A stretch of 64,000 nucleotides of DNA from Kitasatospora sp. NBC_01266 (GTDB taxonomy: Bacteria > Actinomycetota > Actinomycetes > Streptomycetales > Streptomycetaceae): contig NZ_CP108458.1 in NCBI RefSeq assembly GCF_036242395.1, positions 3,906,001-3,970,000 on the forward strand. The letters are read 5' to 3'. How positions within the stretch are numbered: the stretch's first letter is position 1; every line of letters begins with the position of its first letter. A program made the translations under genes and the position numbers. Positions 8,001 through 19,427 of this stretch are shown piece by piece. Below the pieces are notes generated by a model. The model searched no databases. It had not been told where the DNA came from and saw only the letters and a program-made list of their open reading frames with translations.

Positions 8001-9212
8001 CTAGCCCAGCCGGATCGGCATCAGCATCGAGAAGTTCTCGGTCTCCTGGCCGGCTGCCCGGATCGCCAGCGGGCTGACCGCGCCGCCGAGCTCGAGGACC
8101 AGCTGGTCCGGAGTGCCGACCGCGAGCGCCTCCAGCAGGAACTCCTGGTTCACCGCCACGAGCAGGTCGCCGTCGGCCGCCGCCGCGGTCTCAGCCGGGT
8201 CCGGCGCGGTGCCCGGTTCGGTTTCGATCACGCGCAGGACGCCGTCCCGGCTGACGGCGAGGACGGTGACCGGCACTTCGGCCGCCCGCGTCCCGGCGCC
8301 CTGGGCCGGGGCCTCCGGCGTGCGGGTCGGCGTGTAGGGGCGGGTCGCGCCGTCGGCGACCGCACGGCGCAGCGTGCTCGCGGGCAGCTCGACCCGGTGG
8401 GTGGGCCGCAGCCGGGTCAGGCTGCGGTAGTCGGGGAAGTCCAGGTCCAGCCGCTCGCCGGCCACCCGGCGCCCGCCTGCCTCAGCCGCCACCGAGGCAC
8501 CCTCGACCGTCAGGGTCAGCTCGCCGGAACCCGCCGCGTCGGCCTGCGCCGCCAGGGCGCCGAACCGGTCGGCGAGTGCCGCCGGGACCAGGACGTTGAA
8601 CTCGGTCCGCGCCGCCGCGCGCACCGGGGCCGACCCGACCGCCAGCCGGTAGCGGTCGGTGGCCACCAACCGCAGCAGCTCGCCGTCCAGGTCGAAGAGG
8701 ATGCCGCCGAGCATCGGCGCCACCGGCTCGGCGCTCACCGCGAAGCGCACGGCCGCCAGCGCCGCGACCAGGTCGGCGGGCGCCACGGTCAGCCGGGCAC
8801 CGCCCAGCGGGGCGGCGGAATCGGCGGAATCGGCTGAATCGGCGGAGTTGATCGTCGTCATGCTGTGCTCCCGTTGGTCGATCAGGGTACGGACCTGGGA
8901 GAGCTCGCGACGCGCGTCGGCCAGGCCGTCCTCCAGCCGCCGCAGGTGCGTGTCGAGCACCTGGTGGGCGGACTGCGCGTCGGACGGCGCGGCCAGCAGC
9001 AACCGGATCTCGGCCAGCGGCAGTCCGATCCGGCGCAGTCGGCAGAGCAGCCGGGCATCGGCGAGCTGGGCCGGCGCGTACCAGCGGTAGCCGGTCTGCG
9101 GGTCCACCCAGGCGGGGCCGAAGACCCCGGCGCCGTCGTAGAACCGCAGCGCGCTGACGGTCAGTCCACTCTCCCGGGCCAGCTGCCCGATACTGCGCAT
9201 CACGCTCTCCAT
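8001..9212 (-). CDS. MerR-type DNA-binding domain fused to a DnaN-like sliding clamp domain
   Basis: 403 residues. Residues 5-75 are a MerR winged helix (SIGQLARESGLTVSALRFYDGAGVF, QTGYRWYAPAQLADARLLCRLRRIGLPLAEI), followed by a helical coiled coil (to about 120) and a SAD-repeat linker. The remaining 270 residues resemble the beta subunit of DNA polymerase III: LVAALAAVRFAVSAEPVAPMLGGILFDLDGELLRLVATDRYRLAVG matches the clamp pattern ending in ATDRYRLA. Later parts include NQEFLLEAL and a C-terminal MLMPIRLG. Such fusions are annotated as MerR regulators in streptomycetes; ligand and targets are unknown. ATG at 9203 is an alternative start. Odd: a replication clamp fold joined to a transcription factor. 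Confidence 0.88.
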   Translation of the reverse strand: MESVMRSIGQLARESGLTVSALRFYDGAGVFGPAWVDPQTGYRWYAPAQLADARLLCRLRRIGLPLAEIRLLLAAPSDAQSAHQVLDTHLRRLEDGLADARRELSQVRTLIDQREHSMTTINSADSADSADSAAPLGGARLTVAPADLVAALAAVRFAVSAEPVAPMLGGILFDLDGELLRLVATDRYRLAVGSAPVRAAARTEFNVLVPAALADRFGALAAQADAAGSGELTLTVEGASVAAEAGGRRVAGERLDLDFPDYRSLTRLRPTHRVELPASTLRRAVADGATRPYTPTRTPEAPAQGAGTRAAEVPVTVLAVSRDGVLRVIETEPGTAPDPAETAAAADGDLLVAVNQEFLLEALAVGTPDQLVLELGGAVSPLAIRAAGQETENFSMLMPIRLG

Positions 9213-9303
9213 GACGAGGACTCTGGGGGCTCGACCAGGTCGAGGGTCAAGCCGTCCGCCGACCGCCTCCTGCCGGGCGCGGTCGCGCCGACGGCCGGCC
9301 GCC

Positions 9304-9581
9304 TCACGAGGTCAGCGCGCGGTAGACCGGGGCGAGCAGCGCGCCGAGGCCACGGCCACGCACCGTGATGTCGGGCGCCGCCAACCGCTCGACCGGCAGC
9401 GGACCCCGGCGACCCGGGCCCGTCGCCGCCAGATCCTCCTGACGCACCGTGAAGTCGCCGACCCAGTAGTCGTCCAGTGACTGCCCCGACGCGGGGACCG
9501 GCCCGCCAACCACCGCGCCACCGACCGGCCCACCACTGACCGCCGCGCCGCTGTCCGGCACACCACCCGTGCTGTCGTCGG

Positions 9582-9585
<4 letters not shown>
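9304..9585 (-). CDS. Small protein coupled to the SNF2 helicase
   Basis: 93 residues. Its ATG overlaps the helicase stop (ATGA at 9582-9585), so translation is probably coupled. The N-terminus is a Gly/Val-rich disordered stretch; the second half carries DDYWVG and APDITVRGRGLGALLAPVYRALTS. In relatives, SNF2 helicases of this kind are often followed by a much longer SWIM zinc-finger protein. I suspect this ORF is a remnant or C-terminal equivalent of that partner, but the CxC...CxH finger is absent. Confidence 0.6.
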
Positions 9586-12896
<3,311 letters not shown>

Positions 12897-12997
12897 CGCT
12901 CCCGGACACCTCCTCCCGCACTCACCAAGCCACTGCCTCGCAGCCTAGCCACGACCTGCGACAACGGGCGCCGAGGCCTGAGTCGACTCCTTTTTCA

Positions 12998-13045
12998 CAG
13001 CGACTCTCGCAGCGACTCTCGCAGCGACTTCGGCAGCGACCCGCG
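12998..13045. repeat. Four tandem 12-bp units upstream of yceI
   Basis: Units begin at 12998, 13010, 13022 and 13034 with the core CAGCGAC; the first two are identical (CAGCGACTCTCG), the last two differ at the 3' half. They lie in the divergent promoter region between the SNF2 helicase and YceI genes. Confidence 0.8.
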
Positions 13046-13093
13046 CAGCATGGTTGAAGGTTGAACGAAAACGGCCTATGGTGGAGCCAACAA

Positions 13094-13107
13094 GTTGAAG
13101 CCTCAAC
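13094..13107. promoter_or_regulatory. GTTGA-N4-TCAAC inverted repeat in the yceI promoter
   Basis: Exact 5-bp arms 28 bases before the yceI start, with two further TTGAA copies at 13052-13066. Placement and symmetry resemble operators of MarR- or TetR-like repressors; the regulator is not identifiable here. Confidence 0.5.
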
Positions 13108-13134
13108 AAAAGGCTTCGAACCCGAGGAGGAGCC

Positions 13135-13764
13135 ATGGGCCTGTTCAGCCGCAAGACCGCCGCCACCAGCGACACCGCCACCGCCACCGCCGTGCTGGAC
13201 GCCCCGGCCGCGTCCGCCGCCCCCGACCTCGCCCACCTCACCGGCGACTACACCATCGACACCACGCACAGCCGGATCGGCTTCACGGTGCGGCACGCCA
13301 TGGTCACCAACGTGCGCGGCGAGTTCACCGACTACCAGGGCAAGCTCCACCTGGACGGCAGCAACCCGGCCGCCTCCACCGCCGAGCTGGTGATCCAGGT
13401 GGCCAGCGTCGACACCGGCAACGAGCAGCGCGACGGCCACCTGCGCACCGGCGACTTCTTCGCGGTCGAGACCCACCCGGAGATCACCTTCCGCAGCACC
13501 GCCGCCGCTCAGCTGGACGCCGACACCTACCGGCTGCACGGCGACCTCACCATCAAGGGCACCACCCGCCCGGTGGTCCTCGCCCTGGAGTTCACCGGCA
13601 GCGCCGTCGACCCGTACGGCATCCAGCGCCTCGGCTTCGAGGGCTCGACCACCGTCGACCGCACCGATTTCGGCCTGAGCTACAACGCCGCGCTGGAGAC
13701 CGGTGGCTTGCTGATCGGCGAGAAGGTCAAGCTCGGCTTCGACATCTCCGCCGTCCGGGCCTGA
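13135..13764 (+). CDS. YceI family protein
   Basis: 209 residues; ATG 13135 is preceded by CGAGGAGGAG. After a 38-residue Ala/Thr-rich lead the YceI lipocalin-like barrel is complete: GDYTIDTTHSRIGFTVRHAM, VRGEFTDYQGKLHLD, ASVDTGNEQRDGHLRTGDFF, ITFRSTAA, LHGDLTIKGTTRPV and FGLSYNAALETGGLLIGEKVKL. No secretion signal, so probably cytoplasmic. YceI proteins bind isoprenoid or polyprenyl ligands. Promoter contains a symmetric operator-like site, so a repressor is likely. Confidence 0.93.
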   Translation: MGLFSRKTAATSDTATATAVLDAPAASAAPDLAHLTGDYTIDTTHSRIGFTVRHAMVTNVRGEFTDYQGKLHLDGSNPAASTAELVIQVASVDTGNEQRDGHLRTGDFFAVETHPEITFRSTAAAQLDADTYRLHGDLTIKGTTRPVVLALEFTGSAVDPYGIQRLGFEGSTTVDRTDFGLSYNAALETGGLLIGEKVKLGFDISAVRA

Positions 13765-13889
13765 CGCCCGGCAGCGCTGTTCCGACCTGCCCGTCGCACC
13801 CGCCGGGCCCCCGGTGCCGCCGCGTGCGGCAGGATGACAGGGGGCCGGGGACGAGCCGGCCGAACGGGTAGCAACAGGGGGCAAGGCCG

Positions 13890-14855
13890 GTGGAACTTCG
13901 ACAGCTGCGCTACTTCGTCACCGTCGCCGAGGAACTGCACTTCGGCCGCGCGGCCGAGCGACTGCTGATCGGCCAACCCGCCGTCAGCCAGCAGATCCGG
14001 CGCCTGGAGCGCGAGTTGAAGGTCGACCTGTTCGACCGCACGCCCCGCCTGGTCCGGCTGACCCCGGCCGGCGAAGCCTTCCTGCCCGCCGCCCGTACCG
14101 TGCTCGCCGCCGAGGACGCGGCCCACGCGGTGGCCGCCGACCTGGCGGCCGGCCGGCTGGGCACCTTCCGGCTCGGCACCATCACCGGCCTCGGCGAACG
14201 GCTCGACCGCATTCTGGACACCTTCGAACGGCACGCTCCCGGGCTGCGGGTGGAGTTGGCCGCACTCCCGGTCAAGGAGCGGCTGGCCCAGCTCGCCGAC
14301 GGACGCCTGGACGCCGCCTTCGTCCGTGGCGCGATCCCGGGCGACTCCGCCGAGCTTCGCCAGCTGCCGCTCTGGCAGGACGACTTGGTGGCCGCCGTGC
14401 CCGCCCGGCACCCGCTCGCCGAAGGCGCCGAGCTCTCCCTGCGCGACCTCGCCGAACTCCCGCTGCGGCTGACCGAGCGGCGCAACCACCCCACTCTGGT
14501 GGACCTGGTGCTGAACGCCTGCCACACCAGCGGTTTCGAGCCGATCCCCGGGCCGACCTCCGGCAACCTGCAGGACACGCTGGCCGCGATCGGCGCCGGC
14601 ACTCCGATGTGGACCGTGGTCTACGCGACCAACGCCCGGATCATGCGGATTCCCCGGGTCGCCTTCGTCCCGTTCGCACCGCCCGGACTGCGGCTGCCGG
14701 TCGCGCTGGTGGTGCGCCAGGGACCTGGCACGCCGGGGCTCGATCTGCTGCGAGCCGCCTGCGCGCCGACGGCGGCGCCTAAGACTGCGCCCGCGCCCGC
14801 GATCGCGGCAACGACCTCAACCATGCCCCCCACCAGCGGCGATCAGGATTCGTGA
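13890..14855 (+). CDS. LysR family transcriptional regulator
   Basis: 321 residues from GTG 13890. The N-terminal winged helix reads MELRQLRYFVTVAEELHFGRAAERLLIGQPAVSQQIRRLERELKVDLFDR in order, followed by a linker helix and a substrate-binding effector domain (residues about 90-300) with LPLWQDDLVAAVPARHPLA. It lies upstream of the tautomerase gene on the same strand (about 110 bases) and may control it, though LysR targets are more often divergent. The C-terminus is Ala/Pro/Thr-rich. Confidence 0.92.
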   Translation: MELRQLRYFVTVAEELHFGRAAERLLIGQPAVSQQIRRLERELKVDLFDRTPRLVRLTPAGEAFLPAARTVLAAEDAAHAVAADLAAGRLGTFRLGTITGLGERLDRILDTFERHAPGLRVELAALPVKERLAQLADGRLDAAFVRGAIPGDSAELRQLPLWQDDLVAAVPARHPLAEGAELSLRDLAELPLRLTERRNHPTLVDLVLNACHTSGFEPIPGPTSGNLQDTLAAIGAGTPMWTVVYATNARIMRIPRVAFVPFAPPGLRLPVALVVRQGPGTPGLDLLRAACAPTAAPKTAPAPAIAATTSTMPPTSGDQDS

Positions 14856-14968
14856 TCGCAGCCAGAGCGATTCGGGTCTGGGTCGCCGGCCGCCCCGCGC
14901 GGTGAACTGTTCCTGTCGGCAGGACGCCCCGGAACAGCCGGGGCGGGCCGCGAGTGAAGGAGCAGGAC

Positions 14969-15151
14969 ATGCCCGTCGTCACCGTTCAGCAGGGCCCCCG
15001 CACCGTCGAGTTGAAGCGCGAGCTGGTCGCCCGGATCACCGACGCCTTCGTGGACGCGTACCAGATCCCCGCCGAGTCCGTGCAGGTCTGGATCCACGAG
15101 GTCCCCACCGACAGCTGGGGCGCGGCCGGCAAGCTGACCGCCGACAAGTAG
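14969..15151 (+). CDS. 4-oxalocrotonate tautomerase family protein
   Basis: 60 residues, the standard length of the family. The mature N-terminus would be Pro (MPVVTVQQG), the catalytic base of this superfamily, and the LKRELVARITDAFVDAYQIPAESVQVWIHEV segment matches the helix-strand pattern with the second-site arginine nearby. GAAGGAGCAGG precedes the ATG. Tautomerases of this size isomerise unsaturated 2-oxo acids in aromatic breakdown, but no pathway genes are near; a LysR gene precedes it. Confidence 0.88.
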   Translation: MPVVTVQQGPRTVELKRELVARITDAFVDAYQIPAESVQVWIHEVPTDSWGAAGKLTADK

Positions 15152-15199
15152 CTTGCCGGCCAACCTGATTGATGGCTCCGGTCCGCCCCTGCGCCGCAC

Positions 15200-16171
15200 T
15201 CAGGGGCGGCCGGCCAGCAGTGCCTCGTCCGCCGCGGTGAGCCAACTGGCCGGCGGCCGGAGCAGCCACCCCTCCCGCTCGCCCAACTCGGCCGCACAGG
15301 AGGCGATCAGCCCGATCCCGGGGTCGCCCTGCCCCGGCCGCCGGACCAGGCTCACCAGGGTCAGCGGCACCGGGTCGACCAGCGGGCGGGTGACCACCCC
15401 GGGCAGTTCCGGCCCGCCGACGGTGGTCAGCATCGGATGGCCGTGCCGTGCCAGATAGCGCGCCGTCTCGGCCGCGCCGACCGGATAGGAACCGGCCCCG
15501 GCCGCCGTCAACCCATGGGCGGCCAGCAGCCGTTCGCCGAACTCGGTCCACTCGGTGGTGGCGGGGTTGCCGGCGCAGATGTCCACCGGGTGGCCCACCA
15601 GCTCGGCCGTGCGGATCGCGGTCCGCCCGGCCAGCGGATGCCCCTGCGGCAGCAGCAGCGCCACCCGCTCCAGCCGAACGGGCCGCTGAAGCAGCCGCTC
15701 GCGCGACTCCGGCGGCAGACCACTGAACCAGCCGAACGAGACATCCAGCCGCCCGGCCAGCAACTCCCTTGCCCCGGCGGCCAGTCCACCGTGATAGCGG
15801 GCCAGCAGGGTGGCCTGCGGGTCTGCGGCGCGAGCGGCGGCCAGGATCCGATCCGCCGTCAGATCCGCTCCGGTGACCGCGCTGTTGAGGTCGACCAGCA
15901 CCGTCCGGCGTGGCGGCGGCGCCACCATCTCCGCCTGCAGCGCGAGCAGCCGCCGGGCCTGCGGCAGCAGCCGCTCCCCCGCCTCGGTGAGCGCGACACT
16001 GCGCGTGGTGCGGGTGAACAGCTCCCGCCCGAGCAGGCGCTCCAGGGTCCTGATGTCCCGGCTGAGTGCCTGCTGGGCCACGTGCAGCCGGGCCGCCGCC
16101 TGCCCGAAGTGCAGGGTCTCGGCAGTCGCCACGAAGCCGCGCAGCAGGCGAGGGTGCAGGTCGGCGGGCAT
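15200..16171 (-). CDS. LysR family transcriptional regulator
   Basis: 323 residues from ATG 16171. The helix-turn-helix region is HPRLLRGFVATAETLHFGQAAARLHVAQQALSRDIRTLERLLGRELFTR in order; the effector-binding domain spans about residues 90-290. Divergent from the MFS gene at 16294 with a 122-base gap, so it most likely senses a compound and controls that exporter. Confidence 0.9.
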   Translation of the reverse strand: MPADLHPRLLRGFVATAETLHFGQAAARLHVAQQALSRDIRTLERLLGRELFTRTTRSVALTEAGERLLPQARRLLALQAEMVAPPPRRTVLVDLNSAVTGADLTADRILAAARAADPQATLLARYHGGLAAGARELLAGRLDVSFGWFSGLPPESRERLLQRPVRLERVALLLPQGHPLAGRTAIRTAELVGHPVDICAGNPATTEWTEFGERLLAAHGLTAAGAGSYPVGAAETARYLARHGHPMLTTVGGPELPGVVTRPLVDPVPLTLVSLVRRPGQGDPGIGLIASCAAELGEREGWLLRPPASWLTAADEALLAGRP

Positions 16172-16293
16172 GCGGGCGAGGGTAGCAAGGGATTGACAAC
16201 ACAGCTGCGTCAATTCTCCCGAACAGGTGTTGGACCTCCGGAAGCCCGGCGAACAGGCTGGGGCCATCCCCCCGACGCCTGCCCTGGAGTCCC

Positions 16294-17550
16294 GTGTTCG
16301 CCGCCTACCGCCGCCTGTTCGCCGCACCCGGCGCGCTCGCCTTCACCTGCTACGGCCTGATCGGCCGGCTCTCCTTCTCGATGCTCGGCGTCAGCCTGCT
16401 GACCGCGATCGTCGACCGCCGCCACTCCTACGCGCTGGCCGGCGCGGTCTCGGCCGCCGGCATGGTGGGCGTGGCGCTCGGCATGCCGCTGCTCGGGCGG
16501 CTGGTCGACCGCTACGGGCAGCGCCGGGTCTCGATCCCGGCCGCGCTGTGGTCCGCCGTGCCACGCACCGCGCTGCCACTCCTGCTGCACGGCGGCGCAC
16601 CGGCCTGGACCCTCTGCGTCGCGGCCGCCGCCGCCTCGGTGGCGCCCAACCTCGGCGGCATGTCCCGGGCCCGCTGGGCGCACCTGCACGGCGCCGACCC
16701 GGCCCTGCTGCACCGCGCCAACGCGCTGGAGCAGACGCTGGACGAGCTCTGCTACCTGGCCGGCCCGGTGCTCGGGATGCTGCTCTGCACCATGCTCTTC
16801 CCGGAGGCCGGCCTGCTCGCGATCAGCGCGCTCGCCACCACCGGCGCGCTGCTCTTCGCCGCCCAGCGCCGCACCGAGCCGCCGATCGCCCCGCCGCCGA
16901 GCGGCCCGGCACGCTCGCCCCTGCGGACCCGGGGCGTTCCGGTGCTGCTCGCGGTCTTCCTGGGCACCGGCGTGGTCTTCGGCGCACTGGAGATCACCAC
17001 GCTGGCCTGGTCGACCGGCCTGGGCCGGCAGTCCGCGGCCGGCCTGCTGCTGGCCCTGCTGGCGGCCGGCTCCGGCATCTCCGGGCTGCTCTTCGGCCTG
17101 CTGCCGGAGCACGGCAACCCCGTGCGCCGACTGCTCTGCAGCCTCGCCGCGATGGCCGCGCTGCTCCTGCTGCCGCTCGCGGCCACCGGACTCGGCGGCG
17201 GTCCGGTGCTGCTGGCCGCGGCGCTCTTCGTGACCGGCACCGGGACCGCGCCCACCATGGTCAGCGGGCTGACCCTGCTGCAACGGATGCTGCCGGCCGG
17301 GGCGTTGAACGAGGGCATGGCGTTCGCCGTCTCCGGGATCGTCACCGGCATCTCGGCCGGCTCGGCGCTCGGCGGCCTGCTCGCGCAGCACCTGCGGGCC
17401 GGAAGCGGCTACCTGCTGCCCGCCGGGGCGGCCACCGCGGCCCTGCTGGTCGCCACCGTCGGCGCCCGCCGCCTGCGCCCGCCCGAGCCCGTGCCGGCGG
17501 GGGCCACCGGTGCCGGGAAGTCCGGTGCCGCTGTCAGCGCATCGATCTAA
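16294..17550 (+). CDS. MFS transporter
   Basis: 418 residues from GTG 16294 with about twelve hydrophobic segments. The loop 2-3 motif appears as GMPLLGRLVDRYGQRRV, and a central cytoplasmic loop (residues about 190-215, RRTEPPIAPPPSGPARS) divides the two halves. This is a drug/metabolite efflux-type MFS carrier; substrate unknown. Controlled probably by the divergent LysR. Only 10 bases separate its stop from the macrodomain start, so the two may be cotranscribed. Confidence 0.9.
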   Translation: MFAAYRRLFAAPGALAFTCYGLIGRLSFSMLGVSLLTAIVDRRHSYALAGAVSAAGMVGVALGMPLLGRLVDRYGQRRVSIPAALWSAVPRTALPLLLHGGAPAWTLCVAAAAASVAPNLGGMSRARWAHLHGADPALLHRANALEQTLDELCYLAGPVLGMLLCTMLFPEAGLLAISALATTGALLFAAQRRTEPPIAPPPSGPARSPLRTRGVPVLLAVFLGTGVVFGALEITTLAWSTGLGRQSAAGLLLALLAAGSGISGLLFGLLPEHGNPVRRLLCSLAAMAALLLLPLAATGLGGGPVLLAAALFVTGTGTAPTMVSGLTLLQRMLPAGALNEGMAFAVSGIVTGISAGSALGGLLAQHLRAGSGYLLPAGAATAALLVATVGARRLRPPEPVPAGATGAGKSGAAVSASI

Positions 17551-17560
17551 GGTGCCGGGC

Positions 17561-18043
17561 ATGGAGAGCGCGATCCGCTACCTGCGCGGCGATGCCACCG
17601 ACCCGCAGGCCAAGGGGCCGAAGGTGATCGCCCACGTCTGCAACGACCTGGGCGGCTGGGGCAAGGGCTTCGTCCTGGCGCTCTCCCGCCGCTGGCCCGA
17701 GCCCGAGGCGGCCTACCGGCGCTGGCGCCGCGAGCGCGCCCGCAACGACTTCGGGCTCGGCGCGATGCAGCTCGTCCAGGTCGAACGTGACCGCTGGGTC
17801 GCCAACCTGGTCGGCCAGCGCGGCATCCGCACCGGCCACTCCTGCGGCGTGCCGGTGCGGTACGAGGCGATCGACGCCGCGCTCGCCCGGCTCGCCGACC
17901 CGGTGCTGGCGCTCGGCGCTTCGGTGCACCTGCCGCGGATCGGCTGCGGACTGGCCGGCGGGCGCTGGGAGCGGGTCGAGCCGCTGATCGACGCCCGGCT
18001 CTGCGCGCGCGGCATCGCGGTCACCGTCTACGACCACGACTGA
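17561..18043 (+). CDS. Macrodomain (Appr-1''-p processing) protein
   Basis: 160 residues from ATG 17561. It starts MESAIRYLRGDATDPQAKGPKVIAHVCNDLGGWGKGFVLALSRR in sequence order: GDAT, HVCND and GGWGKGF form the ADP-ribose loops of the poA1p/TARG1-like subgroup, in which a Lys or the GKG loop takes part in ester hydrolysis. The second loop is HLPRIGCGLAGGRWERV. It differs clearly from the MacroD-type protein at 3772. It directly follows an MFS gene. Possible roles are removal of ADP-ribose from nucleic acid or protein, or tRNA-splicing-like phosphatase activity. Confidence 0.88.
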   Translation: MESAIRYLRGDATDPQAKGPKVIAHVCNDLGGWGKGFVLALSRRWPEPEAAYRRWRRERARNDFGLGAMQLVQVERDRWVANLVGQRGIRTGHSCGVPVRYEAIDAALARLADPVLALGASVHLPRIGCGLAGGRWERVEPLIDARLCARGIAVTVYDHD

Positions 18044-18075
18044 CGTAACGTCACAATCTCTATTTCATGGCGCAG

Positions 18076-18609
18076 TTACGGTCGCGCCCAGGTGTACTCG
18101 TACTCCGGCAGTTCGCCGCCGCCCGGGAACACTCCCGTGCCCACCCGGGTCCGCACCGCGCCGGCCCGCTCGTAGAACGCGACGGCCCGGTGGTTGTCGC
18201 GCAGCACCTCCAGGAAGAGCGGCGCACCGGCGTGCGTCCGGGCCGTCCAGTCGCGTGCCGCGGCGAGCAGTGCGGCACCGATGCCGCCGCCGGTGAGCCC
18301 GGGGCGGACGTGCAGGTTGTCCACCAGCACCCGTCCGTCGGGCTGCGGGACCAGGTAGACGAAACCGACCAGTTCGCCGTCGGCCCGCTCCGCGAGCAGC
18401 AGTTCCGGTGTCGCGGCCGGCTCGCCGTAGTCGGCCTCCAGCCGGATCGCCCAGAGCACCTGCCGCTCCTCGGCCAGCCCGTCGCCCAGTGCCGCCGCCG
18501 GGACGATGCCCGCGTACGCGGTGCGCCAGCTCGTGGCGTGCAGGTCGGCAACGGCGGGCGCGTCGGCGGGGCCGCCGGGACGGATCGAGAACTCTGCGGT
18601 GTCGCTCAC
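18076..18609 (-). CDS. GNAT family N-acetyltransferase
   Basis: 177 residues from GTG 18609 (AGGA 7 bases upstream). The fold is recognised from RPGGPADAPAVADLHATSWR at the N-terminus, LVDNLHVRPGLTGGGIGAALLAAARDW (motif A, acetyl-CoA pyrophosphate loop) and LEVLRDNHRAVAFYERAGAV (motif B). Substrate unknown. Divergent from the TetR gene at 18689; the 79-base gap should hold both promoters. Confidence 0.9.
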   Translation of the reverse strand: MSDTAEFSIRPGGPADAPAVADLHATSWRTAYAGIVPAAALGDGLAEERQVLWAIRLEADYGEPAATPELLLAERADGELVGFVYLVPQPDGRVLVDNLHVRPGLTGGGIGAALLAAARDWTARTHAGAPLFLEVLRDNHRAVAFYERAGAVRTRVGTGVFPGGGELPEYEYTWARP

Positions 18610-18688
18610 TCCATGATCCTGCCACGCGCCGCCCCGGACCTGGCTGGCCACCGGTCCCACTGGTCCCACCGGACTAGGCTCAGACCTC

Positions 18689-19420
18689 GTGGACGCCCCG
18701 AGGACCCCCAAGAGCGCCAAGAGCGAGCAGACCCGCGCCCTCATCCTGGAGACCGCGATGCGCCTCTTCCAGGAGCGCGGCTACGACAAGACCACCATGC
18801 GGGCGATCGCCGCCGAGGCGGGCGTCTCGGTCGGCAACGCGTACTACTACTTCGAGGGCAAAGAGTTCCTCATCCAGGGCTTCTACGACCGGATGACCCA
18901 TGAGCACGCCCTGGACGCCAGGGCGCGGCTGGCCGGGCAGTCGGACTTCGCCCAGCGGCTCCGGATCGCCCTGGAGTCCTGGGTGGACTGCGCGGCGCCG
19001 TACCACGAGTTCGCCGCCCAGTTCTTCCGTACGGCGGCCGACCCGGACAGCGCGCTCAGCCCGTTCTCGAACGAGTCCCACCCGGCGCGCGCGACGGCCG
19101 TCGAGCTCTTCCGCGAGGTGCTGGACGGCTCGGACCTCGGCCCGAAGGTCGACCCGGAGCTGGACGAACTGCTGCCGGACCTGCTCTGGCTGCACCTGAT
19201 GGTCGTGGTCCTGTACTGGGTCTTCGACCGCACCGAGGACACCGAACGCACCCGGGCCTTCGTACGGCGCTGCTCGCCGCTGGTGGCCAGGATCGTCACT
19301 CTCTCGCGCTACCGGGTCTTCCGTCCGCTGGTGCGCGACGCGGTCGGCCTGGTGCGGGACTTCGTGCTGCCCACCATCGGCCGGTCCAGCGTCGCCGCGC
19401 CGGACCGGTCCAAGCCCTGA
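18689..19420 (+). CDS. TetR family transcriptional regulator
   Basis: 243 residues from GTG 18689. The N-terminal helix-turn-helix is ALILETAMRLFQERGYDKTTMRAIAAEAGVSVGNAYYYFEGKEFLIQGF in order, matching the TetR pattern with the YYYF recognition helix end. The C-terminal ligand domain is larger than average, and its last part (RVFRPLVRDAVGLVRDFVLPT) is typical of actinobacterial regulators of the fatty-acid/solvent type. Stop lies 7 bases from the convergent Eis-like gene. Confidence 0.92.
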   Translation: MDAPRTPKSAKSEQTRALILETAMRLFQERGYDKTTMRAIAAEAGVSVGNAYYYFEGKEFLIQGFYDRMTHEHALDARARLAGQSDFAQRLRIALESWVDCAAPYHEFAAQFFRTAADPDSALSPFSNESHPARATAVELFREVLDGSDLGPKVDPELDELLPDLLWLHLMVVVLYWVFDRTEDTERTRAFVRRCSPLVARIVTLSRYRVFRPLVRDAVGLVRDFVLPTIGRSSVAAPDRSKP

Positions 19421-19427
19421 CGAATCG

